A DNA stretch of 27,232 nt from Sulfurimonas sp. (GCA_026988735.1 JALSKR010000008.1:1-27232), one strand, 5' to 3'; positions 7,101 to 16,036 are shown, numbered from the stretch's first letter. Numbers and translations are program-made. Notes: generated from the letters alone by a model not told the origin.

Positions 7101-10100
7101 TTAAACGTCTTTAATATTAAACTCGTAAGCCTTTTGGCTTGGTTTTACCGGACGTTTAATATGATACGGACGGCGTAATTTATCTGCCGCAGTCAATGGA
7201 CGAGTCAACTGATCTCTCCATGCCTGATAAACTTTAAAGTTATTTTCATAGTTTACTTTAATGTCACCTATTTTATCATCAGCACCTGCTTTAGTAATGA
7301 TAACTTTTTGGTGCCAGCCATGGTTTCCTGCAATAGGATCCGGATGACAAGGAGCAACAGCATTTTGCCATGCACCACTGAGACCATCCCACCAGATATC
7401 ATCAAGATCTTTGTTGTACTCTTTAAACTGCCATGCCTCATGTGGTTTAATACCCTCAGTCGGTTTCATTGTTCCGACTTTTCCGTCATCAGTCATTTCA
7501 TATTTAGGAGAACCCAAACTCATAATGCCTAACTGATGTTCAAAGCCAGGAATAGTGACAGAGTCTTTGAGTTTCCAACGACCGGCATGGTGTGAACATG
7601 CAAGGACACCAGGACGCGTTGCTTCAGTTGGTACAGCCATTGCAATAAAGTAACCGCTTTTGATACCTGTAAGAGTATCCTGAATTTGAACCTTAACAGC
7701 ATCACCACGTTTGATACCAAGTTTTTCAGCATCTTTTGTATAAATCCAAATAGGATTGTGATTTTGTGAAATTTCCATCAAGTGCTTAGAATTCACAGAA
7801 CGTGTATGAATATTGTACGGCAGACGATAAATCGTATTTAATGCAAATTCATTATCAGCTTTCATGTGTTTATGGTGTACCTGTGTTACAAGGTGAACCA
7901 TTTTATCACTCTCTTTTTCATTTCTCGGATAAATTGGAATCGCATATTCAGGCCATTTCCACTCATCAGCCAGCCATTCAGAGAAGAATTCAAGTTTTTT
8001 GCTTAATGTATGGAAACCTTCACGAAGTTCTCCGTCTATTTCAGCACCGATAGATTTTTTAAAGTTTCCATCTTGTACCCATAATGCACCAAATTCGTCT
8101 TTAGTCACTTCATCTTTAGAATATTTGTGACCGTGTGCATGGTAGTATGTTCCGTCAAATTCCAGCTCTTCTTCTTGAGGCTTATACACATCTGTTTTCT
8201 CTGTCCATGCGCCATGATCTCTCATATAGCTGTAAACAGGGAACTCTTCACCTTTGTAAAGTTTTGTCGCTTGGGCTTTTAGTTTTGGTAAAAGACTCAT
8301 AGCAGCATCAAAATACTCAGGTACTGTAACAGCACGAGACGGATCTTTTTTACTGGCCCAGTATTTTCTAATACCCAATGAACCATCTGGATCTACATAA
8401 TCTACAATTAGATTTGGCCAGAATTCACTCTCTTCCCATACTTCACCCAAACCGAATTTCATATGTGCTTCAAGTGTAGCACGCTCTGGTCTTTTGGCTT
8501 TCCAGCCTGATTTTTCAGCAGCAACACGAAGAACAGCCTGACGGAATTCTATTCGCTGTTCCGGTTTTGAAGGTGTTGACTGTTGATCATTTCTTTCACC
8601 CGCAAGTCCAACAGGCAGTACATAATCACAGTACCAGTTTGTTTCAGACCACGTCGGAGACAGGTTAAAAGAGAGTTCAAACTTGTCTTCACGTTTGAGT
8701 GCCTCTATCCATCTGAATCCATCCGGATTAATCCATAGAGGATTATGCATTCTTGGAACATAAACAGCCATTGATTTAGGAATCTTCAGTCCGCGTTTTG
8801 TCCATTTTTCATGCCATGCGTCATCCATCATGATTTGTGGCATCATATAACCCATTTCATAGGTTGAAATAGGATATTCCGGTGGCCAGGCGATTTCATT
8901 CCACGCATCAGTTTTTTCAGGGTGTTTTCCGGCAACTGTAGCTTTGTCACCTTTTCCTGCAACTGAAATTTCATGCCAGTGGTGCATACCTACTCCACCG
9001 ATATCACCACGCATAGCTCCAACAAATACAAGAGGCAAGAAACCGGCACGTGTATTCATCCAGCCACCACGGTGACCAATCGGTCCTGCACGCCAAAGAT
9101 ATGTAGCAACTTTAGCTCCTGCAGGTACAAACATTTCCCACAGTTCGTCTAACTTATATTCCATACCTTCAAGTTTACACTCTTTAACAACAAACTCTTT
9201 TGTATAAGGAGCATACAACTCTTTTGCTACTTCAATAAAAGACTCATAACTGTCATCTTTTGGCATCTTAGAGATATAACCATAGCCAATCATCTTTTGA
9301 AGATATGCTTTGTTTGCCATCAATCTGTCCCAGTTAACCCACTCTTTTACAAATTCATGGTTTACAATATCTGAACCGTCTTTTTTCTTTTCATTTAAAA
9401 TACGGTTTGTCAGATACAAGTAAAGCGCGGCTTCTGTTCCCGGCCAACATGGAATCCATAAATCCGCCATACCTGCAGAGTTACTCATACGAGGATCAAT
9501 AACAACCATTTTTGCACCGCGTTTACGCGCTTCTGCAATCAAACCTGCTGATTGTTGAAAGTAGTGACCTGCATCTGCTGCATGTGATGACTGTAAAAAT
9601 ATCAGATCTGCATTTGCCCAATCCGGTGAATTTCTGTCATCATTCGCCCATTGGATAGTTCCTTGACGGGCTCCTGCAGAACAAATATTTGTATGTGAAT
9701 TGTATCCGTCAATTCCTAGCGACTGTGGAACACGTGGACCAAAACCGTTTTCGTTTGGACGACCGACATGATACATGATAGATTTTTTAGAAATCTCATC
9801 ACCTTTTGCAAGCGTATCGTGCATCTTCTTACCGATTGCAGCCATAGCTTCATCCCAAGTTACACGAACCCATTTTCCTTCGCCACGCTTAGAACCCGGA
9901 GCTCTCTTAATCGGGAACGGAATACGGTCCGGATCATACATTTGAGATGTTACAGCATACCCTTTTGCACAGTTTCTACCGCGAGAACCTGTATGTAACG
10001 GGTTACCCATATATTTTCTTACTGTCATAGTGTCTTTGTTGACCCATGCAGTCAGACCACAACCTGCTTCACAATTTGAACAGACTGTAGGAACAATCGT

Positions 10101-10376
10101 GTAGTTATTTACCTGGATACCGTCAGGATTGTCGGCAGATCGGACACCGTGACGTTCAATACCGCCACGTTTCCAGTCATCTCCGTCAAGCTCCGCAAAA
10201 TTATCCCACTCTGACTGGTCAGGATAAAAAGAAATTGAATCAGGAGTGTTTGTAAACTTACTTTGGCTAACAGATTCGGCAATTGCATCCGTTGCAAATA
10301 CCCCTTTAGCAATAGCTACACCAGCTACGCTGAATGCAGCACCTTTTAAAAATGTTCTTCTACTTTGTAAATACAT
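7101..10376 (-). CDS. Tat-exported molybdopterin oxidoreductase catalytic subunit (DMSO reductase superfamily)
   Basis: A 1091-residue catalytic subunit of a complex iron-sulfur molybdoenzyme. The twin-arginine signal SRRTFLKG (residues 5-12) sends it folded to the periplasm. A 4Fe-4S site follows: C99, C102, C106 and C136 (CSNCEAGCG, then GRNCAKG). The probable molybdenum ligand is C232 in HTNICSAGARQG. The Cys is followed by Ser, not His, which argues against formate dehydrogenase. Other superfamily signatures include VTWDEAM, VVIDPRMSNSA and LSPTWSETNWYCDYVLPVG. The C-terminal part has the cofactor-binding beta-barrel (GDAVKVQ). It is longer than PsrA/PhsA-type subunits (about 750). Candidate activities are reduction or oxidation of a sulfur compound (polysulfide, thiosulfate, tetrathionate) or another substrate. 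The ligand region also reminds me of proteins placed near phenylacetyl-CoA:acceptor oxidoreductase. AAGGAG precedes the ATG. Confidence 0.93.
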   Translation of the reverse strand: MYLQSRRTFLKGAAFSVAGVAIAKGVFATDAIAESVSQSKFTNTPDSISFYPDQSEWDNFAELDGDDWKRGGIERHGVRSADNPDGIQVNNYTIVPTVCSNCEAGCGLTAWVNKDTMTVRKYMGNPLHTGSRGRNCAKGYAVTSQMYDPDRIPFPIKRAPGSKRGEGKWVRVTWDEAMAAIGKKMHDTLAKGDEISKKSIMYHVGRPNENGFGPRVPQSLGIDGYNSHTNICSAGARQGTIQWANDDRNSPDWANADLIFLQSSHAADAGHYFQQSAGLIAEARKRGAKMVVIDPRMSNSAGMADLWIPCWPGTEAALYLYLTNRILNEKKKDGSDIVNHEFVKEWVNWDRLMANKAYLQKMIGYGYISKMPKDDSYESFIEVAKELYAPYTKEFVVKECKLEGMEYKLDELWEMFVPAGAKVATYLWRAGPIGHRGGWMNTRAGFLPLVFVGAMRGDIGGVGMHHWHEISVAGKGDKATVAGKHPEKTDAWNEIAWPPEYPISTYEMGYMMPQIMMDDAWHEKWTKRGLKIPKSMAVYVPRMHNPLWINPDGFRWIEALKREDKFELSFNLSPTWSETNWYCDYVLPVGLAGERNDQQSTPSKPEQRIEFRQAVLRVAAEKSGWKAKRPERATLEAHMKFGLGEVWEESEFWPNLIVDYVDPDGSLGIRKYWASKKDPSRAVTVPEYFDAAMSLLPKLKAQATKLYKGEEFPVYSYMRDHGAWTEKTDVYKPQEEELEFDGTYYHAHGHKYSKDEVTKDEFGALWVQDGNFKKSIGAEIDGELREGFHTLSKKLEFFSEWLADEWKWPEYAIPIYPRNEKESDKMVHLVTQVHHKHMKADNEFALNTIYRLPYNIHTRSVNSKHLMEISQNHNPIWIYTKDAEKLGIKRGDAVKVQIQDTLTGIKSGYFIAMAVPTEATRPGVLACSHHAGRWKLKDSVTIPGFEHQLGIMSLGSPKYEMTDDGKVGTMKPTEGIKPHEAWQFKEYNKDLDDIWWDGLSGAWQNAVAPCHPDPIAGNHGWHQKVIITKAGADDKIGDIKVNYENNFKVYQAWRDQLTRPLTAADKLRRPYHIKRPVKPSQKAYEFNIKDV

Positions 10377-10389
10377 TTATACTTTCTCC

Positions 10390-11313
10390 TTAACTCATTG
10401 GTAATAATTGTGGAATAACTAGCCAAACATGTTTAACTACCCACAGACCTACGATAGCCAAAATAGCTGCGAGGTTTAAAAGACTGCTACTGTTACTCAC
10501 TCGTGAAAGTGCAACCAGTATCATTGGTAAAATATATGCAACCCACTGTCCAATCCAGAACATTGTAGCATACTCACCGTCACCTTTAACATAGCCCAAG
10601 ATAGCCGCAACTTCTTCAGCTTTCATAGCACCGAAAATGTACTCTGACATATAAATGATAAATGCCATTAAAGCACTTAATCCTAAAATTGCACCAAAGA
10701 AATTTTTCGTTTCGCTACTTAATTTTGAACCGCCAAGAAGAATAATTGCTGCAGAACCAGAAAGCGTTGCTGCTAAAATCATTTGTGCTGACTCTGTCGG
10801 CATTTGCCATAATTCTCTTGCTGTTGCTTCTGCCATAATACCGGCAGTATACAGTGTTACAGGAATCGCTAAAAGTGTTACCCAAAAAAGTGTTTTATCA
10901 AAAAAAGCTGTAGGTTCTTTCGTCAACAGACATTTTTCTTTTCTAATCATAACTGCAATCATAACAAATTCTAAACCTACGAACAGTGTTGCCATCCAAG
11001 CACCGACTGTAATTGCTGATGTCCAGTGAGGATAAAAGAATATATGCCACATTCTCCACATTTGGTGCAGATCCAACCATGTGAAAACCAGAAAAATGTT
11101 CATAAAGATAAAAGAAGCAATCATAACAGGCGCTCTCAGCCCATTCATCTCACTTGAATTTTTCTTCAACAATAAGAAAAGCATAAATACCAAACCGGTA
11201 CCGATACTTTTTGCCCACATATTCATTGTTACATACCAACCCCAGAATATATCAGGAATTGCAACATCTAGAGTTACTACAGCATTTGTTGCTGCTAAAG
11301 TTTCATGTACCAT
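10390..11313 (-). CDS. NrfD/PsrC-like membrane subunit
   Basis: The integral membrane anchor and quinone-reactive subunit of the molybdoenzyme complex (307 residues). I see about eight to nine hydrophobic segments, e.g. SIGTGLVFMLFLLL, VMIASFIFMNIFLVFTW, LFWVTLLAIPVTLYTAGIMA, MILAATLSGSAAIILLGG and LAAILAIVGLWVVKHVWLV. The N-terminal IFWGWYVTMNMWAKSIGTG is typical of the NrfD superfamily (xxWGxxIAxYxFxxGxxAG type). These subunits carry no haem and exchange electrons between the quinone pool and the iron-sulfur subunit. It overlaps the upstream gene by one base (TAATG) and is followed after 13 nt by the catalytic subunit gene. Confidence 0.88.
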   Translation of the reverse strand: MVHETLAATNAVVTLDVAIPDIFWGWYVTMNMWAKSIGTGLVFMLFLLLKKNSSEMNGLRAPVMIASFIFMNIFLVFTWLDLHQMWRMWHIFFYPHWTSAITVGAWMATLFVGLEFVMIAVMIRKEKCLLTKEPTAFFDKTLFWVTLLAIPVTLYTAGIMAEATARELWQMPTESAQMILAATLSGSAAIILLGGSKLSSETKNFFGAILGLSALMAFIIYMSEYIFGAMKAEEVAAILGYVKGDGEYATMFWIGQWVAYILPMILVALSRVSNSSSLLNLAAILAIVGLWVVKHVWLVIPQLLPMS

Positions 11314-11948
11314 TAGTGATGCCCTCCTAGTGGAAGTGTTGTAATATTGTTAAACAGGTTATACCCTTCTTCCCTTTTTGATGCAAGAGGGTTAAGGCTG
11401 ACTTGTCCTGCTCCAACATAATAGTGATGAGGATTTGTTCCTTTTTCAGGTTTACGCACCTGTACATCCCTGTGAGCTTGAATATATTTTGAAATATTTG
11501 AAGAAGGATCTTCCAAGTCACCAAAAATATTTGCTTCAACAGGACATGCAACTACACAAGCCGGCATCATGCTTGATGCTATACGGTGTGCACAGTATGT
11601 ACACTTGTCAGCAGTCTGTGTTTCAGGATCAATGTATATTGCACCGTACGGACAAGCCATAACACAACCTGCACATCCGATACATCTTTCTTTGTCTATA
11701 TTTACAATTCCATTTTCTATATAATGAAGAGCAGATACCGGACAGATTCTCTCACACGGTGCATTTTCACAATGATTACATCTAAGAGGGGTGAATGTTC
11801 TTTTTGTTTCCGGGAAAGTTCCCACATCTACATATTTAACACGAAGTCTCCATGTACTCAGTGGAACTTCATTTTCCACTTTACATGCGATCTCACAACC
11901 TTTACAACCCATACACAGGTGTAAATCAACTAGGAAACCTAATTGCAT
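11313..11948 (-). CDS. Four-cluster iron-sulfur electron-transfer subunit (DmsB/PsrB/PhsB type)
   Basis: The electron-transfer subunit (211 residues) that bridges catalytic and membrane subunits. Four cysteine groups are visible: CMGCKGCEIAC (from residue 12), CNHCENAPCERICP, CIGCAGCVMACP and CTYCAHR with CVVACP, enough for four 4Fe-4S clusters as in DmsB and PsrB. It has no Tat or Sec signal, so it is probably carried to the periplasm in complex with the Tat-bearing catalytic subunit, as known for the family. It is the first gene of the seven-gene operon, and a strong Shine-Dalgarno (AAAGGAG) stands just before the ATG. Confidence 0.93.
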   Translation of the reverse strand: MQLGFLVDLHLCMGCKGCEIACKVENEVPLSTWRLRVKYVDVGTFPETKRTFTPLRCNHCENAPCERICPVSALHYIENGIVNIDKERCIGCAGCVMACPYGAIYIDPETQTADKCTYCAHRIASSMMPACVVACPVEANIFGDLEDPSSNISKYIQAHRDVQVRKPEKGTNPHHYYVGAGQVSLNPLASKREEGYNLFNNITTLPLGGHH

Positions 11949-11956
11949 ATATTCTC

Positions 11957-12047
11957 CTTTGGCCTTTAGTGGCTTATATTAAGATTTATAACTACGACTT
12001 ATTAACACTAAAAGAAGCCCTTATGCACGGCATTTCAGGCTTTTTTT
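11957..12047 (-). promoter_or_regulatory. Structured 5' leader upstream of the molybdoenzyme operon
   Basis: Between 12015 and 12042 is a two-part hairpin: AAGCC with GGCTT outside, ATGC with GCAT inside. On the plus strand seven T follow (12041-12047); on the minus strand the hairpin is followed by CTTTTAGTG. That CTTTTAGTG can instead pair with CACTAAAGG (minus strand), which lies just upstream of the AAAGGAG ribosome site of the first gene. The two pairings share bases and look mutually exclusive. The first could also serve as a bidirectional terminator between this operon and hisD. No known riboswitch family is recognised. Confidence 0.4.
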
Positions 12048-12155
12048 ACTGTAGATATATTAACGCATGAACCTTAAAGAAGTAATAAAAGAGTGATATA
12101 TTTTTGATAATTTTTTTGTAATGGGTATATCGGGGAAATTAATATTTCGAAGATT

Positions 12156-12192
12156 TATATTAGTTATAAAATGAAATTTTATAACTAATATA
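12156..12192. repeat. Perfect 17-bp inverted repeat with 3-nt loop downstream of hisD
   Basis: TATATTAGTTATAAAAT and its exact reverse complement are separated by GAA. It starts 19 nt after the hisD stop codon. The stem is almost all A/T and no U run follows on the minus strand, so it is an imperfect terminator candidate. It could also be an operator for the molybdoenzyme operon 200 bp away. The rest of the gap 11949-12210 holds no gene that I can see. Confidence 0.6.
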
Positions 12193-12210
12193 TTATAATC
12201 AGATACTTAT

Positions 12211-13500
12211 TTATTTTAAGCGAACACGAACAGACTGTTCATGAGCGGTTAATCCTTCTGTGTTTGCAATTAAAGCACACTCTTCTCCTATTTCATTGAT
12301 AGCATTTTTACTAAATGAAATAATAGAACTTTTTTTCATAAAATTTTCAACACCGAGCGGTGAATAAAACTTAGCGGTACCACCCGTAGGAAGAGTATGG
12401 TTTGGTCCTGCAACATAGTCACCTATAGCTTCAGGTGTGTTGTGTCCTAAAAATATAGCCCCGGCATGCTTGATATACGGCAAAAGTTCAAACGGACTCA
12501 TAGTAGCAACTTCAAGGTGCTCCGGTGCTATTTTGTTCATTAACGCAACTGCTTCATCCATATCTTTTGTTACGATAATTGCACCCCGCTCTTCTATGGA
12601 CTTTCTTGCAATTTCTTGACGAGACAACTTACCAAGCCATCCTTCAATTTCAACTTTTACGGCATCGGCGAGTTTCTGCGATGGTGTGATTAGTATAGAG
12701 CTTGCCATTTCATCATGCTCTGCCTGGGAGAGTAAATCTACCGCCAAATGATTCGCATTTGCACTCTCATCTGCCAAAATACCTATTTCACTCGGTCCTG
12801 CTATCATGTCAATATTGACTTCACCAAATACCATTTTTTTAGCAGTTGCCACAAAAATATTGCCCGGTCCTGTTATGACATCAACTTTTGGAATTGTCTC
12901 TGTACCATAAGCCATGGCTGCAATTGCACTTGCACCACCAACCTTATACACTTCGCTTACACCACAAAGATGACAAGCAGCTAACAGTAATTCATTTGGT
13001 TCATTGTCCGGTGTAGGTGTACAGATAATAATTTTTGCAACCCCTGCAACCTGTGCAGGAATAACATTCATAAGCAAAGATGACGGATACGCTGCTTTTC
13101 CACCGGGAATATAAAGCCCTGCACTGTCAACCGGAGTCACGTGCTGCCCCAGTATTGTTCCGTTTGCTTCTGTATCAAACCATGACTTTGGCTTTTGTTT
13201 TTCATGATATGCTTTTATTCTGTCATATGCCAGATGCAAGGCACTTTTAAGTTTTTGATCAATATTTTCGTAGGCTGCCTGCATAGACTCTGTCGTAATT
13301 TTTAAATCGGTATCACTTTTTGGAGTCCAGTTGTCAAATTTACTGATATGTGATCGCAGAGCCAGATTTTTATCTGTTTTTATATCTTCAATAATATCAC
13401 TTACTATACCACTCACATGAGCAATATCCATCTTTCCGCGTGCTAAAAGTTCTTCAAACTTTCCATCAAAATCATTATCACTGGATTTTACAAATATCAT
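12211..13500 (-). CDS. hisD: Histidinol dehydrogenase
   Basis: Catalyses the last two steps of histidine synthesis, oxidising L-histidinol to L-histidine with two NAD and a zinc ion. The 429-residue length is normal. Signatures seen are VTPVDSAGLYIPGGKAAYPSS, the long HisD pattern with DMIAGPSEIGILAD and DLLSQAEHDEMASS (with the zinc-binding Gln and His), PEHLEVAT and GPNHTLPTGGTA. The ATG overlaps the upstream stop by one base (TAATG), so it is co-transcribed with the thioredoxin-like gene and aroK, not with other his genes. Confidence 0.97.
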   Translation of the reverse strand: MIFVKSSDNDFDGKFEELLARGKMDIAHVSGIVSDIIEDIKTDKNLALRSHISKFDNWTPKSDTDLKITTESMQAAYENIDQKLKSALHLAYDRIKAYHEKQKPKSWFDTEANGTILGQHVTPVDSAGLYIPGGKAAYPSSLLMNVIPAQVAGVAKIIICTPTPDNEPNELLLAACHLCGVSEVYKVGGASAIAAMAYGTETIPKVDVITGPGNIFVATAKKMVFGEVNIDMIAGPSEIGILADESANANHLAVDLLSQAEHDEMASSILITPSQKLADAVKVEIEGWLGKLSRQEIARKSIEERGAIIVTKDMDEAVALMNKIAPEHLEVATMSPFELLPYIKHAGAIFLGHNTPEAIGDYVAGPNHTLPTGGTAKFYSPLGVENFMKKSSIISFSKNAINEIGEECALIANTEGLTAHEQSVRVRLK

Positions 13501-13934
13501 TATTTCTTCACTCTCTTTTGATTTGTATTAAATTCTTTTTGCACTATCTCTAATGCCTGTAAGAACACATCTTTTTTTGCATATCCTAAAAGTGGCTGAA
13601 ACATAGGATCACCATTTGGCAACAAAAACCATATTCCAGGAAGCCCCGGAGTATTTTGTGCGAGTACAGCCGGAATATAATCTCTCTTGTCCGTCCATGA
13701 ACGAACAGCGATAAAATTTTTATTTATCTTTTGCACAACTTTTGCATCTTTGAGTGTTGTGTTATCAAGAAGAATACAATATTTACAAGAGTGACTTGAA
13801 ATAATAAAAAGAACAGGCTTATGCTCTTTTTGTGCCTGAACCATCCCTTCTTGATAGTTTTTTGCCCAGTGTATCTCATCAGCCATCAAAGATGTTGTGA
13901 GCACAAATGCCAGTATCAATAATAGTTTACCCAT
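13500..13934 (-). CDS. Periplasmic thioredoxin-fold protein
   Basis: A 144-residue protein with signal peptide (residues 1-18, ending SLMA) and a thioredoxin-7/DUF255-like fold. KPVLFIISSHSCKYCILLDN carries the redox motif CKYC, and LPGIWFLLPNGDP holds the cis-proline region. It is likely a periplasmic thiol-disulfide protein, perhaps for cytochrome or envelope protein maturation. It sits between aroK and hisD with overlaps of 8 and 1 nt, so its position gives no functional hint. Substrate unknown. Confidence 0.85.
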   Translation of the reverse strand: MGKLLLILAFVLTTSLMADEIHWAKNYQEGMVQAQKEHKPVLFIISSHSCKYCILLDNTTLKDAKVVQKINKNFIAVRSWTDKRDYIPAVLAQNTPGLPGIWFLLPNGDPMFQPLLGYAKKDVFLQALEIVQKEFNTNQKRVKK

Positions 13935-14442
13935 GTTTTTTTACCTTTTTTAAGAGTTCTTTTGCGCATTCCTGCGCCGATTTATCTGTAACATCTATGA
14001 TGATATCTGCCAACTTCAGATACTGAGGTCGTCGTTCATCATAAAGTTTTTTTGCTTTTTTCAAATCAGCAAGTAACGGTCTTTTTTTTAACTTTCTTTC
14101 TGCATTGGGGTGTTCTTTTAATCGTTTAATGATAGCATCAAAAGGAGAATCCAATAAAACAATTGTACCTATTTTTTGTAAATTTGTCTGTTTGTAAAAA
14201 CCGCCACCGGTAGAGATGAGTGTATCATGCACACTTGTCTCCAACCATTTTGCAACACGTTTTTCCAGTTTTCTAAAATATTCTTCACCGTTTACTTCAA
14301 ATATTTTTTTAATTTTTCTGTTTTCCATACTCTCTATAATATCGTCAGTGTCTATAGTCATATAGGAAGAGTACTTAAGCGCTTCTCGCGCTATGCTTCC
14401 TTTGCCTACACCCATGAAACCTATCAGTACAATGTTTTTCAT
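13927..14442 (-). CDS. aroK: Shikimate kinase
   Basis: Phosphorylates shikimate with ATP in the pathway to chorismate. Motifs are Walker A GFMGVGKGS (residues 8-16, with Gly-Ser in place of the common Ser-Thr ending), the shikimate/Mg-binding DTDD (31-34), GGG (79-81) and the lid arginine region KKRPLL. The 171-residue length is normal. It is the first gene of an operon with the thioredoxin-like gene and hisD. Its start lies only 17 nt from the end of a 162-bp palindromic element, so any transcript starting upstream of or inside that element carries it as leader. Confidence 0.95.
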   Translation of the reverse strand: MKNIVLIGFMGVGKGSIAREALKYSSYMTIDTDDIIESMENRKIKKIFEVNGEEYFRKLEKRVAKWLETSVHDTLISTGGGFYKQTNLQKIGTIVLLDSPFDAIIKRLKEHPNAERKLKKRPLLADLKKAKKLYDERRPQYLKLADIIIDVTDKSAQECAKELLKKVKKHG

Positions 14443-14459
14443 TCAATATCCCATATAAA

Positions 14460-14621
14460 CCCGAATTATGCAATAAAAAATTAAAAATATCACCTATCAT
14501 TGCACTCAAGGCACATTCATTAAAAATTGACACCACCAACAAGGTGGCTAACAATTTTTACTAAACATCCCTTAAGCACAAGCATAGGCAATCTTTAGAA
14601 ATCTCTATTGCATAATTCGGG
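14460..14621. mobile_element. 162-bp palindromic element with 16-bp terminal inverted repeats (MITE-like or structured RNA)
   Basis: The ends CCCGAATTATGCAATA (14460-14475) and its exact reverse complement (14606-14621) are perfect. The inner parts also mirror each other at equal spacing, with TAAAAATTG at 14521-14529 against 14552-14560 and a CCACC/GGTGG apical hairpin, so the whole element is one long imperfect hairpin. ATAAA occurs directly outside both ends (14455-14459 and 14622-14626), a possible 5-bp target-site duplication. There is no ORF inside. It fills most of the 278-bp gap between divergent aroK and ctpA. Arm differences favour G-U pairs in the minus-strand transcript, which points to a structured RNA. 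Mobile origin is inferred; no second copy is present in the window. Confidence 0.6.
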
Positions 14622-14682
14622 ATAAAAATAAGCATGATTTTATCATATTTCGCATAAAAGTTTTCTATTTATCAACTGTTGG

Positions 14683-14688
14683 TATAAT
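14683..14688 (+). promoter_or_regulatory. -10 element for the ctpA operon
   Basis: TATAAT in TTGGTATAATATC, 32 nt before the ctpA ATG, with AGTAGG as ribosome site just before the start. No good -35 is visible. It would drive the ctpA-pur-plsC-crcB series. Confidence 0.6.
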
Positions 14689-14720
14689 ATCTTCTTTAAA
14701 AAATCAACAGTAGGTTTATT

Positions 14721-16031
14721 ATGAAAAACAAAAAGTTTATCACTCTAGGGTTTGCATCGGTTGCCACATCAATAGCACTTATGTTTTCTTCTTCGTTATT
14801 TGCGGAGAGTTCCATAAAAGATGCACAGGCTTCTAGACTTCAGGCTTTGGAGAAATTCACAAAAGTCATCAGCATAGTACAGCAATATGATGTCGATGAT
14901 GTAACAATAGAAGAGCTTATAGACAAAGCGCTTGACGGCATGATGAAAAACCTTGATGCACATTCAAATTATCTGACAGAAAAAGACTACAAACGATTAA
15001 AAGTACAGACAGAGGGTGAGTTTGGCGGTCTTGGAATTACTGTTGGTATGAAAGACGGTGCACTTACAGTCATCTCTCCTATTGACGGAACACCGGCAGA
15101 TAAAGCAGGTCTCAAAGCAGGTGATATAATTTTAAAAATTGATGACAAGTCTACTATCGGCATGACCATAGATGAAGCGGTATCACTTATGCGGGGAAAA
15201 GTCGGAGAACCTATTGATTTACTCATCGTCAGGGAGGGAGAGCTCAAGCCTCTTTCTATCCATATTGTCCGTGATATAATCAAAATAGAATCTGTACATG
15301 CCAAAGTAATAAATGATGATATTCTATACATACGCGTTGCCAGTTTTGACAAAAAAGTTGTAGAAGATGTTACGAAAGAGATAAACAGACGCAAAGCTTC
15401 TACCAAAGGTATTATTTTGGATTTAAGAAACAATCCCGGCGGATTGCTCGACCAGGCAGTAGGACTGGTTGACTCTTTTGTAGACAGCGGAGTGATAGTT
15501 TCCCAAAAAGGAAGACGAAAAGTTGAAAACAAAACATACAGCGCTCATGCTTCAAACACTGTTACAAAGGTTCCTTTGGTTGTTTTGGTCAACGGAGGAA
15601 GTGCCAGTGCCAGTGAAATTGTCAGTGGTGCCCTGCAAGACCACAAACGCGCTGTACTCGTGGGAGAAAATACTTTTGGAAAAGGAAGTGTACAGGTTGT
15701 CCTGCCTATTACAAAAACAGAAGCGATAAAACTCACTATTGCCAGATACTATCTCCCAAGCGGAAGAACCATTCAGGCCGTAGGCGTGAAACCTGATGTA
15801 GTCGTTATACCGGGTGAGCTTAAAACACATAAAAATGAGTTTGCCATAAAAGAAGCGGATCTGAAAAAACACCTGCAGGAAGAACTTGAAAAAGTTGACG
15901 GAAAAAAAGAAACAACTAAAGAAGATAAAAAAGATAAAAAAGATATAATTACGCCAGAAATGCTCAACAAAGATATTCAACTTAAAGAAGCTGTTGACAT
16001 CATAAAAGCTCTTGTTATAATGAAAGGATAA
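14721..16031 (+). CDS. ctpA: C-terminal processing serine protease (S41 family)
   Basis: A 436-residue periplasmic protease with signal peptide (1-28, ending LFA). An N-terminal helical region is followed by a PDZ domain (about 95-175, with [20 protein letters not shown] and [13 protein letters not shown]) and the S41 catalytic core. The catalytic Ser is the middle one of SASAS (S296) and the Lys is K321 in TFGKGSVQ; the spacing of 25 matches known tail-specific proteases. The C-terminus has a charged Lys/Glu/Asp stretch (about 388-412). It heads the conserved Campylobacterota order ctpA-purC-purS-purQ. The substrate is unknown but probably an envelope protein. Confidence 0.95.
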   Translation: MKNKKFITLGFASVATSIALMFSSSLFAESSIKDAQASRLQALEKFTKVISIVQQYDVDDVTIEELIDKALDGMMKNLDAHSNYLTEKDYKRLKVQTEGEFGGLGITVGMKDGALTVISPIDGTPADKAGLKAGDIILKIDDKSTIGMTIDEAVSLMRGKVGEPIDLLIVREGELKPLSIHIVRDIIKIESVHAKVINDDILYIRVASFDKKVVEDVTKEINRRKASTKGIILDLRNNPGGLLDQAVGLVDSFVDSGVIVSQKGRRKVENKTYSAHASNTVTKVPLVVLVNGGSASASEIVSGALQDHKRAVLVGENTFGKGSVQVVLPITKTEAIKLTIARYYLPSGRTIQAVGVKPDVVVIPGELKTHKNEFAIKEADLKKHLQEELEKVDGKKETTKEDKKDKKDIITPEMLNKDIQLKEAVDIIKALVIMKG

Positions 16032-16036
16032 AAAAC

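Noticed and set aside
7101..10376. Catalytic subunit as formate dehydrogenase or nitrate reductase
   Set aside because: The ligand cysteine is followed by Ser-Ala-Gly, not the His of formate dehydrogenase or the Met-Ala-Ser-Ala of NapA; the membrane partner is NrfD-like and not a cytochrome b.
12015..12047. A simple terminator for a plus-strand gene
   Set aside because: The T run lies on the plus strand, but no plus-strand gene ends nearby; it is more useful as a leader structure or bidirectional terminator of the minus-strand units.
14460..14621. 6S RNA
   Set aside because: Length and hairpin shape are near, but I see no large central bubble and no clear promoter before 14621; kept only as a model to test.
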